Source: Trichlorobacter thiogenes
GTDB lineage: Bacteria; Desulfobacterota; Desulfuromonadia; Geobacterales; Pseudopelobacteraceae
NCBI RefSeq assembly: GCF_900167465.1
Contig: NZ_FUWR01000017.1
Coordinates: 2,501-64,502 of the forward strand
Length of the DNA: 62,002 bases
Reading direction: 5' to 3'
Shown: piece after piece, positions 13,016 through 21,447 of the stretch
Layout: each line of letters starts with the position of its first letter
Position numbering within the stretch: position 1 is the first letter of the stretch
Notes under the pieces: generated by a model
What the model was told of the DNA's origin: nothing
The model's input: the letters and a program-made list of their open reading frames with translations, nothing else
The model's database searches: none
Position numbers and translations under genes: made by a program

Positions 13016-13798
13016 ATGAGCATCCATGCAAGCGCAATAGTCCACCCCTCTGCACAGCTGGCTGAAGGGGTCGAGATCGGTCCCTATGCCATTATTGAAG
13101 AGCATGCCATTATCGGCAAAGGCACCAGCATCGGTGCCCATGCCGTTATCGGCAAGTGGACCGAGCTGGGGGAGAATAATCAGATCTATCACCTGGCTTC
13201 GGTCGGTGCTGCCCCGCAAGACCTGAAGTACAAGGGTGAAGAGTGCTGGACCCGGCTGGGCAACAATAACGTGATCCGCGAGTTTGCCACCATTCATCGC
13301 GGTACCGTAACCGGCCATGCCGAGACCGTGATGGGTAACAACAACCTGATGATGGCCTACTCCCATGTGGCCCATGATTGTGTGGTTGGTAATGGTAACG
13401 TCTTTGCCAACTCAGCTACGCTGGCTGGCCACGTAACGGTTCAGGATAACGTGATTCTGGGTGGACTGGTGGCGATCCATCAGTTTACTACCATTGGCTC
13501 CTACTCCATGCTGGGTGGTGGCACACTGGTGGGGCTGGATATTCCTCCCTATATGATTGCTACTTCCGGTAAACGGGACGCGACACTGCGGGGGCTGAAC
13601 CTGATCGGTCTGAAGCGTCGTGGCTTTAGCGATGAGTCAATCAGTAACCTGAAGAAGGCCTACAAGACCCTGTTTATGGCCGGCCTTAAACAGCCTGAAG
13701 CCATCGCAAAGATCAGAGCTGAGATCGTCGGTTGTGCCGAGGTAGATACCCTGCTGGCCTTTATTGAAGCCTCGCAGCGCGGGATCTGTCGCGGATGA
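13016..13798 (+). CDS. lpxA: Acyl-ACP--UDP-N-acetylglucosamine O-acyltransferase family (LpxA)
   Basis: First committed lipid A enzyme. The 260-aa protein is a left-handed beta-helix of hexapeptide repeats with the motif SHVAHDC. His120 matches the catalytic His125 of the E. coli enzyme and His117 its neighbour His122. The C-terminal helical domain begins GLKRRGFS. The stop overlaps the start of the oxidoreductase gene by 4 nt (ATGA). With gnnA and gnnB immediately downstream, the sugar acceptor may be UDP-GlcNAc3N rather than UDP-GlcNAc, making the product amide-linked at position 3. Acceptor choice cannot be read from the sequence with confidence. Confidence 0.95.
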   Translation: MSIHASAIVHPSAQLAEGVEIGPYAIIEEHAIIGKGTSIGAHAVIGKWTELGENNQIYHLASVGAAPQDLKYKGEECWTRLGNNNVIREFATIHRGTVTGHAETVMGNNNLMMAYSHVAHDCVVGNGNVFANSATLAGHVTVQDNVILGGLVAIHQFTTIGSYSMLGGGTLVGLDIPPYMIATSGKRDATLRGLNLIGLKRRGFSDESISNLKKAYKTLFMAGLKQPEAIAKIRAEIVGCAEVDTLLAFIEASQRGICRG

Positions 13799-14739
13799 GC
13801 AGGCTTCGCGCTGCAGTCATCGGGGTCGGCTACCTTGGTACCTTCCATGCACAGAAGTACGCTGCCCTGGAAGGGGTTGAGCTGATCGGGGTGGTGGATG
13901 CCGATGCTGGCCGGGCAGCTGAGGTGGCTGCTGCCTGCGGATGTCAGGCCTTTACTGACTATCGTGAACTGATTGGCCGCGTTGATGCGGTTAGCGTGGT
14001 GGTGCCGACCCAGTACCACCATCAGGTGGCAAAAGAGTTTCTGGCTGCTGGCGTACATGTGCTGATTGAAAAGCCGATTACCGTTACCATTGAACAGGCC
14101 GATGAACTGATCAGTCTTGCTGATACCGGTAAGCTGGTCTTCCAGGTGGGGCATCTGGAGCGTTTTAATCCGGTGCTGATGGCCGTGGAAGAGGTGCTGA
14201 TCGAACCGCTGTTCGTCGAATCTGTGCGGATTGCCCCCTTCAAACCCCGCGGTACCGATGTCAATGTTGTGCTGGATCTGATGATCCACGATATTGAGAT
14301 CATCCAGCATCTGGTTAAATCTCCGGTGGCAAAAATTGATGCCATTGGCGCGCCGGTCTTTACCGGTGAAGAAGATATCGCTAACGCACGGATTGCCTTT
14401 GAAAACGGCTGTGTTGCCAATGTTACGGCAAGCCGGATTAGTCTCAAAAGCGAGCGTAAGATGCGGATCTTCCAGCGTGATGCCTACCTTACCCTGGACT
14501 TCCAGAACAAGAAGGTGCTGGTTGCTAAAAAAGGGGAAGGTGAGCTGTTGCCCGGCATCCCCAATGTGCAGGTCAAGGAACAGGAGCTGGGACAGTCAGA
14601 TCCGTTACTGTCTGAGATCAGCTCGTTTGTAGAGGCGATAACCGAAGGTAAACAGCCCCAGGTAAGTGGCCGGGATGGCAGGATGGCGCTGGAAACAGCG
14701 TTAAAAATCAATGAAGCTCTGAACAGGATACGCCCATGA
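13795..14739 (+). CDS. gnnA: Gfo/Idh/MocA oxidoreductase, probable UDP-GlcNAc 3-dehydrogenase
   Basis: NAD-dependent sugar-nucleotide dehydrogenase of 314 aa. The N-terminal Rossmann fold has GVGYLGTFHA (about residues 8-17). The family's EKP motif (IEKPITVT) is near residue 91 and HLERFNP, typical of the substrate-binding half, follows near 120. In Acidithiobacillus ferrooxidans, GnnA oxidises C3 of UDP-GlcNAc and GnnB transaminates it, and the two genes lie between lpxA and lpxB. The arrangement here is the same, with 4-nt ATGA overlaps on both sides, so I infer that function. Other Gfo/Idh substrates cannot be excluded by motif alone. Confidence 0.85.
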   Translation: MSRLRAAVIGVGYLGTFHAQKYAALEGVELIGVVDADAGRAAEVAAACGCQAFTDYRELIGRVDAVSVVVPTQYHHQVAKEFLAAGVHVLIEKPITVTIEQADELISLADTGKLVFQVGHLERFNPVLMAVEEVLIEPLFVESVRIAPFKPRGTDVNVVLDLMIHDIEIIQHLVKSPVAKIDAIGAPVFTGEEDIANARIAFENGCVANVTASRISLKSERKMRIFQRDAYLTLDFQNKKVLVAKKGEGELLPGIPNVQVKEQELGQSDPLLSEISSFVEAITEGKQPQVSGRDGRMALETALKINEALNRIRP

Positions 14740-15830
14740 TACCAATGGTAGACCTGAAGACCCAGTACCACCAGTTGAAGAGTGAGATTGATACAGCAGT
14801 TCTTGATGCATTGGAAAGTACCCAGTTTATTCTGGGACCCAATGTCACCAATCTTGAAAAGGAAACGGTCAACTATCTGGGCAGCCCCCATGCCGTTGGC
14901 TGTGCCTCAGGTACTGATGCCCTGCATCTGGCTGTCCTGGCTGCCGGAATCAAGCCGGGTGATGAGGTGATCACCACGCCGTTCACCTTCATTGCCACGG
15001 CTGAGGCGATCTGCTATGCCGGTGCAGTACCGGTCTTTGTTGATGTGGACCCGCAAACCTTTAACATCGTGCCGGAACTGATTGAAAAGGCCATTACCCC
15101 TCGAACCAAGGCGGTGATCCCGGTACATCTCTTTGGCCAGCCTGCTGATATGGCTGCCATCAGTGCAATTTGTGAACGTCATAACCTGGTGCTGATTGAG
15201 GATTGCGCCCAGTCTTTCGGAGCTGCCTTTGCTGGCCGTATGACCGGTTCCATTGGAGCCTTCGGCTGCTTCAGCTTCTTCCCCAGCAAAAACCTGGGGG
15301 GGTACGGTGATGGCGGTCTGGTAACTGCTGCCACAGCAGAAGGGGCTGAAACCCTCAAGATGCTGCGTAATCATGGCAGTAAGGTGCGCTACCACCATGA
15401 TGTGATCGGTTTTAACAGTCGCCTTGATGATCTGCAGGCCGCTATTCTGCGGGTTAAGCTGCGTCATATTGATCGCTTTAATCAGGAACGCCGTCGGGTA
15501 GCCCATCGTTACTCAGAAGGGCTGAAGGATGTTGTTACGGTGCCGTTTGAGGATGGCAAAGGTATCCATGTCTACCACCAATATACGGTATTAACAGACA
15601 AGCGTGATCTGATTATGGCAGCCTTGAGTGAGCAGCAGATTGCCAGCGCAGTCTATTACCCGATCCCGCTGCATCGTCAGAACGTCTTTGCTGAACAGTG
15701 CCGTACCCTTTCGCTGCCTGTCGCAGAGTCTATTGCAGACCGCTGTATGTCGTTGCCGGTCTATCCTGAAATGACCAATCAGCAGGTGGATCAGGTAATC
15801 GCAGCAGTACGCGGGGCATTGGCTGGATAA
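14736..15830 (+). CDS. gnnB: DegT/DnrJ/EryC1/StrS aminotransferase, probable GnnB
   Basis: PLP-dependent sugar aminotransferase (364 aa). The fold-type I features are visible: GTDALHLAV near residue 53, the aspartate of IEDCAQSFGA near 157, and PLP lysine Lys185 in FFPSKNLGGYGDGG. Paired with the upstream dehydrogenase it would convert the 3-keto intermediate to UDP-2-acetamido-3-amino-2,3-dideoxyglucose, the substrate for amide-linked lipid A. It overlaps the dehydrogenase by 4 nt and lpxB by 1 nt, so all these genes should be co-translated. DegT enzymes serve many sugars; position in the operon carries the specificity argument. Confidence 0.85.
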   Translation: MIPMVDLKTQYHQLKSEIDTAVLDALESTQFILGPNVTNLEKETVNYLGSPHAVGCASGTDALHLAVLAAGIKPGDEVITTPFTFIATAEAICYAGAVPVFVDVDPQTFNIVPELIEKAITPRTKAVIPVHLFGQPADMAAISAICERHNLVLIEDCAQSFGAAFAGRMTGSIGAFGCFSFFPSKNLGGYGDGGLVTAATAEGAETLKMLRNHGSKVRYHHDVIGFNSRLDDLQAAILRVKLRHIDRFNQERRRVAHRYSEGLKDVVTVPFEDGKGIHVYHQYTVLTDKRDLIMAALSEQQIASAVYYPIPLHRQNVFAEQCRTLSLPVAESIADRCMSLPVYPEMTNQQVDQVIAAVRGALAG

Positions 15831-16981
15831 TGGGAGCAGGACGGCCCAAACGGGTCATGATAGTTGCAGGCGAAGCGTCTGGTGATATCTACGGGGCAGG
15901 ATTAGTGCGCGCAGTACAGGCAACTGATCCTGCCTTTTCCTTCTTTGGCATCGGCGGTCCCCGCATGCGCGAGGCTGGCTGTGAGACCTTGGTTGACTCT
16001 GCAGATATGGCGGTGGTTGGGTTGGTGGAGGTGCTGAAACATTTTGATGTTATTGCCGCCGCCTTTCTCAAGCTGAAAAAGATCCTGCTGGAAAATCCTC
16101 CTGATCTGCTGATCCTGATCGACTACCCCGGATTTAACCTGCGTCTGGCCAAGGTGGCAAAACGGGTCGGTGTCAAGGTGCTCTACTACATCTCGCCCCA
16201 GATCTGGGCCTGGCGGCAGGGACGGGTAAAAAAGATCAAGCGTCTGGTTGATCATATGGCAGTGATCCTGCCTTTTGAGGCTCAGTTCTATGAAAAGGCC
16301 GGAGTACCGGTCTCCTTTGTGGGGCATCCCATGGCTGATCTGGTTACGGTGACCTTAACACGTGAACAGGCTGCAACCTCCTTTGGTCTTGATCCTTCAC
16401 GACAGGTTGTGGGGTTGTTTCCTGGCAGCCGCAGGAGCGAAGTCACCCGTCTGTTGCCTACTATCATTGATGCAGCCCGCTTGCTACAACAACGCTTTCC
16501 CGAGCTTCAGTTTGTCCTGCCTTTGGCTTCAACCCTCACCGATAATGATCTCGCTCCCTGGCTTAAGGACTGTGATCTGCCGATAACGATTACCCGTGAA
16601 CGGATTCATGACCTGATGCGGGCCTGTGACGCCGTGATATCAGTCTCAGGTACCGTGACCCTGGAGGTTGCCCTGGTGGGGACCCCGCTGGTTATTATTT
16701 ACAAGCTGTCTCCGATTACCTTCCAGCTGGCCAAGCGGCTGGTCAAGGTGGAGCATATCGGTCTCTGTAATATTGTGGCTGGTGAGACGGTGGCCAAAGA
16801 ACTGATTCAGGATGATGCCTCACCAGAGCAGATTGCGGCAGAGATTGGACGTCTGTTGGGTGATGAGCCTTATAACAGAGAGATCAAAAAACAACTTTCA
16901 CACGTGCGCGAGCGGCTTGGCGGTGGCGGTGCTGACCAGCGCATGGCCGATCTGGTCGTCAGTATGGCGGGGCAGCCATGA
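15830..16981 (+). CDS. lpxB: Lipid-A-disaccharide synthase
   Basis: GT19 glycosyltransferase joining the diacyl UDP-sugar and lipid X to form the lipid A disaccharide at the inner membrane. The 383-aa protein begins with the family's VMIVAGEASGDIYGAGLV, has FFGIGGPRM, the YISPQIWAWR motif near residue 120, and a C-terminal nucleotide-binding half with FPGSRRSEV. The ATG shares one base with the gnnB stop, and its TGA overlaps the next start (ATGA). Confidence 0.97.
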   Translation: MGAGRPKRVMIVAGEASGDIYGAGLVRAVQATDPAFSFFGIGGPRMREAGCETLVDSADMAVVGLVEVLKHFDVIAAAFLKLKKILLENPPDLLILIDYPGFNLRLAKVAKRVGVKVLYYISPQIWAWRQGRVKKIKRLVDHMAVILPFEAQFYEKAGVPVSFVGHPMADLVTVTLTREQAATSFGLDPSRQVVGLFPGSRRSEVTRLLPTIIDAARLLQQRFPELQFVLPLASTLTDNDLAPWLKDCDLPITITRERIHDLMRACDAVISVSGTVTLEVALVGTPLVIIYKLSPITFQLAKRLVKVEHIGLCNIVAGETVAKELIQDDASPEQIAAEIGRLLGDEPYNREIKKQLSHVRERLGGGGADQRMADLVVSMAGQP

Positions 16982-17889
16982 AGAAGATAGTCTGGATGCT
17001 GCAGGTAGCGGTACTCTACTGTTTTACCTGGATGGTGGCTCTGGTGCCGGAAGGTCTGTCCCAACGTTTTGGAGTGGGTGTCGGCCTGCTGATGCGCCGG
17101 GTCTTGGCCAGCCGCCGTCGTATTGCAGAGGAGAATATCAGCCGTGTGCTTGAGCATATGCGTGTTCAGCCAGAATGGACCTGCACTATTCCAACCGCTG
17201 AGGGGATTGCACGGGAGGTATTTTGCAATCTTGGGCGTTCACTGGTGGAGACCTGCCGTTTATACCACGGTAAAGGTGATGGCCTGATTGACCGGATTGA
17301 GGTGCGGGGAATGGAGCATTATAATGCAGCCCGTGCTCTGGGAAAGGGTATTATCTTCCTGACTGGTCATTGTGGTAACTGGGAACTGATGGCACTGGCC
17401 TATGCCCGTCTGTTCAAGGCGCCGCTTTCGGTGGTGGCGCGGCGGCAAAACAACCCCTATCTGAACACCATGGTGGAGCGGATGCGGATGCATTATGACA
17501 ACACGGTCATCTATAAGGACAATGCACTCAGGAACATGATCGCTGTTATCCGTAAGAATGGAACCATCGGACTCCTCGTTGATCAGACCGTTTTCCCTGA
17601 AGAGGGCTACCTGATTGATTTCCTGGGCAGGCCTGCCTGGGCCTCCAAGGCCCCGGTGTTGCTTGCCCGTAAAACCGGTGTGCCAATTGTTCCGGCTTTT
17701 ATTCATCGTGAGCAGGGACGGCATGTGATTGATATTTATCCCCTGCTTCAGTTTGAAGGCGCTGCCGATGAGCGAGGCTGGCAGGATGACGTCAAGACCT
17801 ATTCCCGCATGATTGAGAAGTTTATTGTGGCCCATCCAACGCAGTGGTACTGGGTACATCGCCGCTGGAAGAGAACTGAAGGGCTATGA
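16978..17889 (+). CDS. LpxL/HtrB-family lipid A acyltransferase
   Basis: Membrane-associated late acyltransferase expected to add a secondary acyl chain to Kdo-lipid A. The 303-aa protein has one N-terminal hydrophobic segment (about residues 3-22), the catalytic H(X)4E motif GHCGNWE (His131 to Glu136) and the later block DQTVFPEEGYLIDFLGRPA. The C-terminus reads WYWVHRRWK, matching the family signature. It overlaps lpxB by 4 nt and a 33-codon ORF by 4 nt. LpxL, LpxM and LpxP cannot be told apart here, so no gene symbol is given. Confidence 0.9.
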   Translation: MKKIVWMLQVAVLYCFTWMVALVPEGLSQRFGVGVGLLMRRVLASRRRIAEENISRVLEHMRVQPEWTCTIPTAEGIAREVFCNLGRSLVETCRLYHGKGDGLIDRIEVRGMEHYNAARALGKGIIFLTGHCGNWELMALAYARLFKAPLSVVARRQNNPYLNTMVERMRMHYDNTVIYKDNALRNMIAVIRKNGTIGLLVDQTVFPEEGYLIDFLGRPAWASKAPVLLARKTGVPIVPAFIHREQGRHVIDIYPLLQFEGAADERGWQDDVKTYSRMIEKFIVAHPTQWYWVHRRWKRTEGL

Positions 17890-17987
17890 GCAGCGGCCGC
17901 TTCTGGGCAGAGCTCTGGATGGTACTGGCGGTACTGGCTGCCGTGCTGTTGCCGGAACAGGAAAACGGCGAAGAGGCCGTGAAATGA
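17886..17987 (+). CDS. Small single-pass membrane protein (33 aa), unknown
   Basis: A 33-codon ORF lies between the acyltransferase and waaA and overlaps both by exactly 4 nt (ATGA at 17886-17889 and 17984-17987). The product starts MSSGRFWAELW, continues with a hydrophobic stretch (about residues 11-22, MVLAVLAAVLLP) and ends with an acidic tail EQENGEEAVK. It resembles a single-span small membrane protein. The two overlaps match the translational coupling seen at most junctions in this operon, and without it there would be an unexplained gap of about 95 nt. I know of no function. It could also be a non-functional bridge that merely couples translation. Confidence 0.6.
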   Translation: MSSGRFWAELWMVLAVLAAVLLPEQENGEEAVK

Positions 17988-19279
17988 ACTGGTCGATCCT
18001 GTACCGCATTTTAACCCTGGTTGCTCTGCCGTTTGCCCTGTTATACCACTGGTACCGCTCCATCAGCAGGGGCAGAAAGAGTGCCTTTGGTGAACGATTC
18101 GGGTTTCTGCCTTTTGCTGCACGACAACGGTTGGCAGGACAGCCGGTTATCTGGCTGCATGCCGTTTCTGTGGGGGAAGTGATTGCCAGCCGTCCACTGC
18201 TTAAAGGATTACAGCGGCGGTATCCTGAGCATCGGCTGCTGCTTTCGGTTACCACAGAAACCGGTCGAGGTGTGGCTGAACAGGATTGTCTTGCTGATGT
18301 CATTACCTACTTCCCGTTTGATACCCATTTTGCTGTCTGTCGCCTGCTTGATGCCGTAAATCCGCAGGCGATTGTGATTATGGAGACTGAAATCTGGCCG
18401 GTCTTTACCCTTGAGGCGCAACGCCGGGATATACCGCTGCTGCTGGCCAATGGTCGGATATCAGCCCGTTCTTTTCCTCGTTATCAGCGTTTTAGCTGGT
18501 TCTTCAGGCCGGTGCTGCAACGCTTTAGTGGCCTGGGGATGCAGAGTAAGGCTGATCTTGAGCGGATACTGGCCATTGGCGCACCTGAGCAGCGCAGCAA
18601 GGTACTGGGCAACCTTAAATATGACATACCGTTTAGCCCGGTTGCTGATGATGAGCGGCACACGTTGCGTCAAGGGTATCGGATACCGGCAGACCTGGCT
18701 GTTTTCTGCATTGGTAGTACCCATCCTGGCGAAGAGGAGCAGCTCCTGGCAGTCTACCAGGAACTGCTCAAGCAGTTTGATCATCTGTTGCTGGTACTGG
18801 TGCCTCGGCACCCGGAGCGGACTGCAGAGGTGGAAACAGTGATCAGCGACCTTGGTCTGCCGGTTCTGCGCAGATCAGCACTGGAGCAGCTTTCTTCGGG
18901 TTGCCATGCTGGTATGGTCCTGCTGGTTGATACGGTGGGAGAGCTGATGAAGTTGTACGCCCTGTCTGATCTGGCCTATGTGGGGGGAAGCCTGGTCCCC
19001 ACCGGTGGCCATAATCTGTTGGAGCCTGCCTCACGGGGGATTCCGATCATCTTTGGTCCCCATATGGATAATTTTCAGGAAATTACCGCTCTTACCCTTG
19101 AGTATGGCGCCGGGGTACAGGTGGCGGATCAGCAGGAACTGCTGGATGCAGCAGCAGACTTTCTGGCAACGCCTGAACTGCGGCATGTTGTGGGCAGCAA
19201 CGGCCTTAAGCTGTTGCGTGACAGTGGTGGTGCAGTGGAACGGCATCTCGCCATGCTGGAAGAGGCGATGCCCCAATGA
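17984..19279 (+). CDS. waaA: 3-deoxy-D-manno-octulosonic acid transferase
   Basis: GT30 enzyme adding Kdo to lipid IVA on the inner membrane. From ATG 17984 the protein is 431 aa and begins MNWSILYRILTLVALPFAL, a membrane anchor as in other WaaA proteins. It then carries WLHAVSVGEV near residue 53 and the C-terminal GGSLVPTGGHNLLEPA near 335. A longer in-frame start at 17813 lies inside the upstream acyltransferase gene and is rejected. A gagg site precedes 17984. It overlaps lpxK by 4 nt. Whether it is mono- or bifunctional is not visible. Confidence 0.95.
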   Translation: MNWSILYRILTLVALPFALLYHWYRSISRGRKSAFGERFGFLPFAARQRLAGQPVIWLHAVSVGEVIASRPLLKGLQRRYPEHRLLLSVTTETGRGVAEQDCLADVITYFPFDTHFAVCRLLDAVNPQAIVIMETEIWPVFTLEAQRRDIPLLLANGRISARSFPRYQRFSWFFRPVLQRFSGLGMQSKADLERILAIGAPEQRSKVLGNLKYDIPFSPVADDERHTLRQGYRIPADLAVFCIGSTHPGEEEQLLAVYQELLKQFDHLLLVLVPRHPERTAEVETVISDLGLPVLRRSALEQLSSGCHAGMVLLVDTVGELMKLYALSDLAYVGGSLVPTGGHNLLEPASRGIPIIFGPHMDNFQEITALTLEYGAGVQVADQQELLDAAADFLATPELRHVVGSNGLKLLRDSGGAVERHLAMLEEAMPQ

Positions 19280-20358
19280 GTCGAGCAGTCTGGTGGCGGG
19301 GAGTCGCTGAAGGAAGTAACAACGGAATGGCCAGCCTGGCTATGAAGCTGCTACTGGCCCCATTTGCAGTACTGTATGGTATGGCGCTGAGGGTCAGGGC
19401 TCTGCTCTACCAAGGCGGTATCCTGTCCATCCACAAACTGCCCTGCCCGGTTATTTCCATCGGTAATATTACCGTGGGTGGAACCGGTAAAACCCCTGCA
19501 ACGATGCTGGTTGCAAAGGAACTGCAAAAACGGGGATATCGGGTAGCTGTTCTGTCCCGTGGCTATGGTGGCTCCCTTGAAGGGCAAGTTGCTGTGGTGA
19601 GTGATGGAGAATCAGTGCTGCTGGGGCCTGAACAGGCCGGTGATGAACCCTGTCTGCTGGCTCAAACGGTGCCGGGGCTGATGGTGGTGATCGGATCGGA
19701 CCGGTATCAGGCAGGCTTGGTGGCGTTGGAACGGCTGAAACCGGATGTCCTGCTGCTGGATGACGGTTTTCAACATATCCGCCTGCACCGTGATCTGAAC
19801 ATCCTTCTGCTGGACGCAACCCGTCCCTTTGGCAACGGCTGGACACTACCACTGGGGATGCTGCGGGAATCTCGCTCTGCTATGAGACGGGCTGATCTGG
19901 CACTATTTACCCGTTGTCGTCTTGGACAGGTTATTTCAGGTCTCGGTTTGCCTTGCTGCTGTTCAGAGCATTGTTTGACCGGCTTTAATCTGTTGGAAAC
20001 CGGTAATGAACTGCCGCTTGAAAGGCTACAGCAGGGGCGGGTGGCAGCCTTTGCCGGTATTGCAGATCCTTCAGCATTTTTTGATGGATTGCAGGCACTC
20101 GGGATTCAGCTGGTGGCAACCCTTGCCCTGCCGGACCATGCATCCTATGCTGATGACAGCTTGATGCTCATTGAGCGGCTTGCTGCAGACGCTGCAGCAG
20201 ACTGGCTGGTAACCACCGCTAAGGATGGAGTCAAGCTGGCAGGCTGTAATCAGACATGGAGTAACAAGCTGGTTACAGCACGATTGGAACTGCTGCTTGA
20301 TGATCCTGATCGGCTGTTACAGAGCGCCTTAGATAAACTACTTTCAAGCTTGCGCTGA
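19276..20358 (+). CDS. lpxK: Tetraacyldisaccharide 4'-kinase
   Basis: Phosphorylates the 4' position of the lipid A disaccharide. The 360-aa protein has an N-terminal membrane helix (about residues 22-45), the P-loop region GNITVGGTGKTP near 63-72, and LLLDDGFQHIRLHRDLNILLLD near 155-175, a family hallmark carrying catalytic Asp/His residues. The ATG overlaps the waaA stop. The usual order would place LpxK before WaaA in the pathway, but gene order does not follow pathway order here. Confidence 0.95.
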   Translation: MSRAVWWRGVAEGSNNGMASLAMKLLLAPFAVLYGMALRVRALLYQGGILSIHKLPCPVISIGNITVGGTGKTPATMLVAKELQKRGYRVAVLSRGYGGSLEGQVAVVSDGESVLLGPEQAGDEPCLLAQTVPGLMVVIGSDRYQAGLVALERLKPDVLLLDDGFQHIRLHRDLNILLLDATRPFGNGWTLPLGMLRESRSAMRRADLALFTRCRLGQVISGLGLPCCCSEHCLTGFNLLETGNELPLERLQQGRVAAFAGIADPSAFFDGLQALGIQLVATLALPDHASYADDSLMLIERLAADAAADWLVTTAKDGVKLAGCNQTWSNKLVTARLELLLDDPDRLLQSALDKLLSSLR

Positions 20359-20397
20359 TTCCGGCATACTGTTTCAGTTTGTTACAGGTTAGGCATA

Positions 20398-21447
20398 ATG
20401 CAACAGAAATACCACAACATACTGGTGCGGTCGGTTAACTGGATTGGTGATGCGGTCATGGCAACGCCTGCCCTGATGGCAGTGCGGGAGACCTATCCCA
20501 AGGCCAGGATCACCCTGCTTGCCAATCCAATGGTCGGCCAGCTGCTGCAGGGGCATCCTGCTATTGATCGGGTGCTGGTCTTTGATCGTAAAGACGAACA
20601 CAACGGCCTTGCCGGCCGTCTGCGTCTGGCACGCCAACTGAAGCATGAACAGTTTGATCTGGCGCTTATTCTGCCCAATTCATTTGATTCCGCTCTGATC
20701 CCCTGGCTGGCAAGGATTCCGCAACGGTGGGGTAAGGCGTCGGATGGACGTAGTCTATTTTTAACCAAACGCTTTTACGAGCAGAACCCACCGCAGGATC
20801 GACATGAGGTGCAGTACTACTGCGATCTGCTGCGGTCATTTGGCATCTCTTCGCCTCAATCTGGGCCGTTGCTTGCTACGACACTGCAAGAAGATGATCA
20901 GGCTGCAGCACTGCTTGCACTACATGGTATACCTGCTGAAGCGATGTTGCTTGGCATTAATGCCGGTGCCAGTTTTGGATCAGCCAAACGTTGGTATCCA
21001 GAGCGGTTTGGTGAGGTTGCCAGACGTCTGGCAGATGAATGGAATGCCCGGATTATCCTGTTTGGTGGGCCGGACGAAGTGGGGATTGTCAATGAGATTG
21101 AACAGGCATTGCGGGGCAACTGCCTGAATCTGGCAGGCAAAACCACGGTGCGTCAACTGATGGCATTGATCAAACGCTGCAACTTTTTTGTGACCAATGA
21201 TTCCGGTCCGATGCATATTGCAGCTGCCTTTGGAGTCCCCTTGGTGGCTATTTTCGGGCCTACGGACCATGTTGGTACAGCCCCCTGTTCTGACAAGGCG
21301 ATTATTGTGCGTCAAACTGTTGATTGCGCCCCCTGCAAGCTGCGGGTTTGCCCAACTGACCATCGTTGTATGACAGCTGTTTCAATCGACGATGTGGTAC
21401 AGGCAGCACAGTTGCTTTTTAAAGCAAACATTACTGGAGAACCATGA
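20398..21447 (+). CDS. waaF: ADP-heptose:LPS heptosyltransferase II
   Basis: GT9 glycosyltransferase for the second inner-core heptose. The 349-aa protein begins with the WaaF-type block ILVRSVNWIGDAVMATPAL. The C-terminal donor-binding half contains FVTNDSGPMHIAAAFGVPLVAIFGPT, characteristic of the family. A Cys-rich segment, CAPCKLRVCPTDHRC, lies near residues 304-320 and is common in these enzymes. The gap of 39 nt after lpxK is one of the larger ones in the run. It overlaps msbA by 4 nt (ATGA). Confidence 0.93.
   Translation: MQQKYHNILVRSVNWIGDAVMATPALMAVRETYPKARITLLANPMVGQLLQGHPAIDRVLVFDRKDEHNGLAGRLRLARQLKHEQFDLALILPNSFDSALIPWLARIPQRWGKASDGRSLFLTKRFYEQNPPQDRHEVQYYCDLLRSFGISSPQSGPLLATTLQEDDQAAALLALHGIPAEAMLLGINAGASFGSAKRWYPERFGEVARRLADEWNARIILFGGPDEVGIVNEIEQALRGNCLNLAGKTTVRQLMALIKRCNFFVTNDSGPMHIAAAFGVPLVAIFGPTDHVGTAPCSDKAIIVRQTVDCAPCKLRVCPTDHRCMTAVSIDDVVQAAQLLFKANITGEP

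Noticed and set aside
12641-13375. 244-codon minus-strand frame over fabZ and lpxA
   Set aside because: Shadow of well-supported genes on the plus strand.
17813-17983. Longer waaA start at 17813
   Set aside because: The extension lies within the acyltransferase gene and the 33-codon ORF; the ATG at 17984 has a ribosome site and gives the typical N-terminus.
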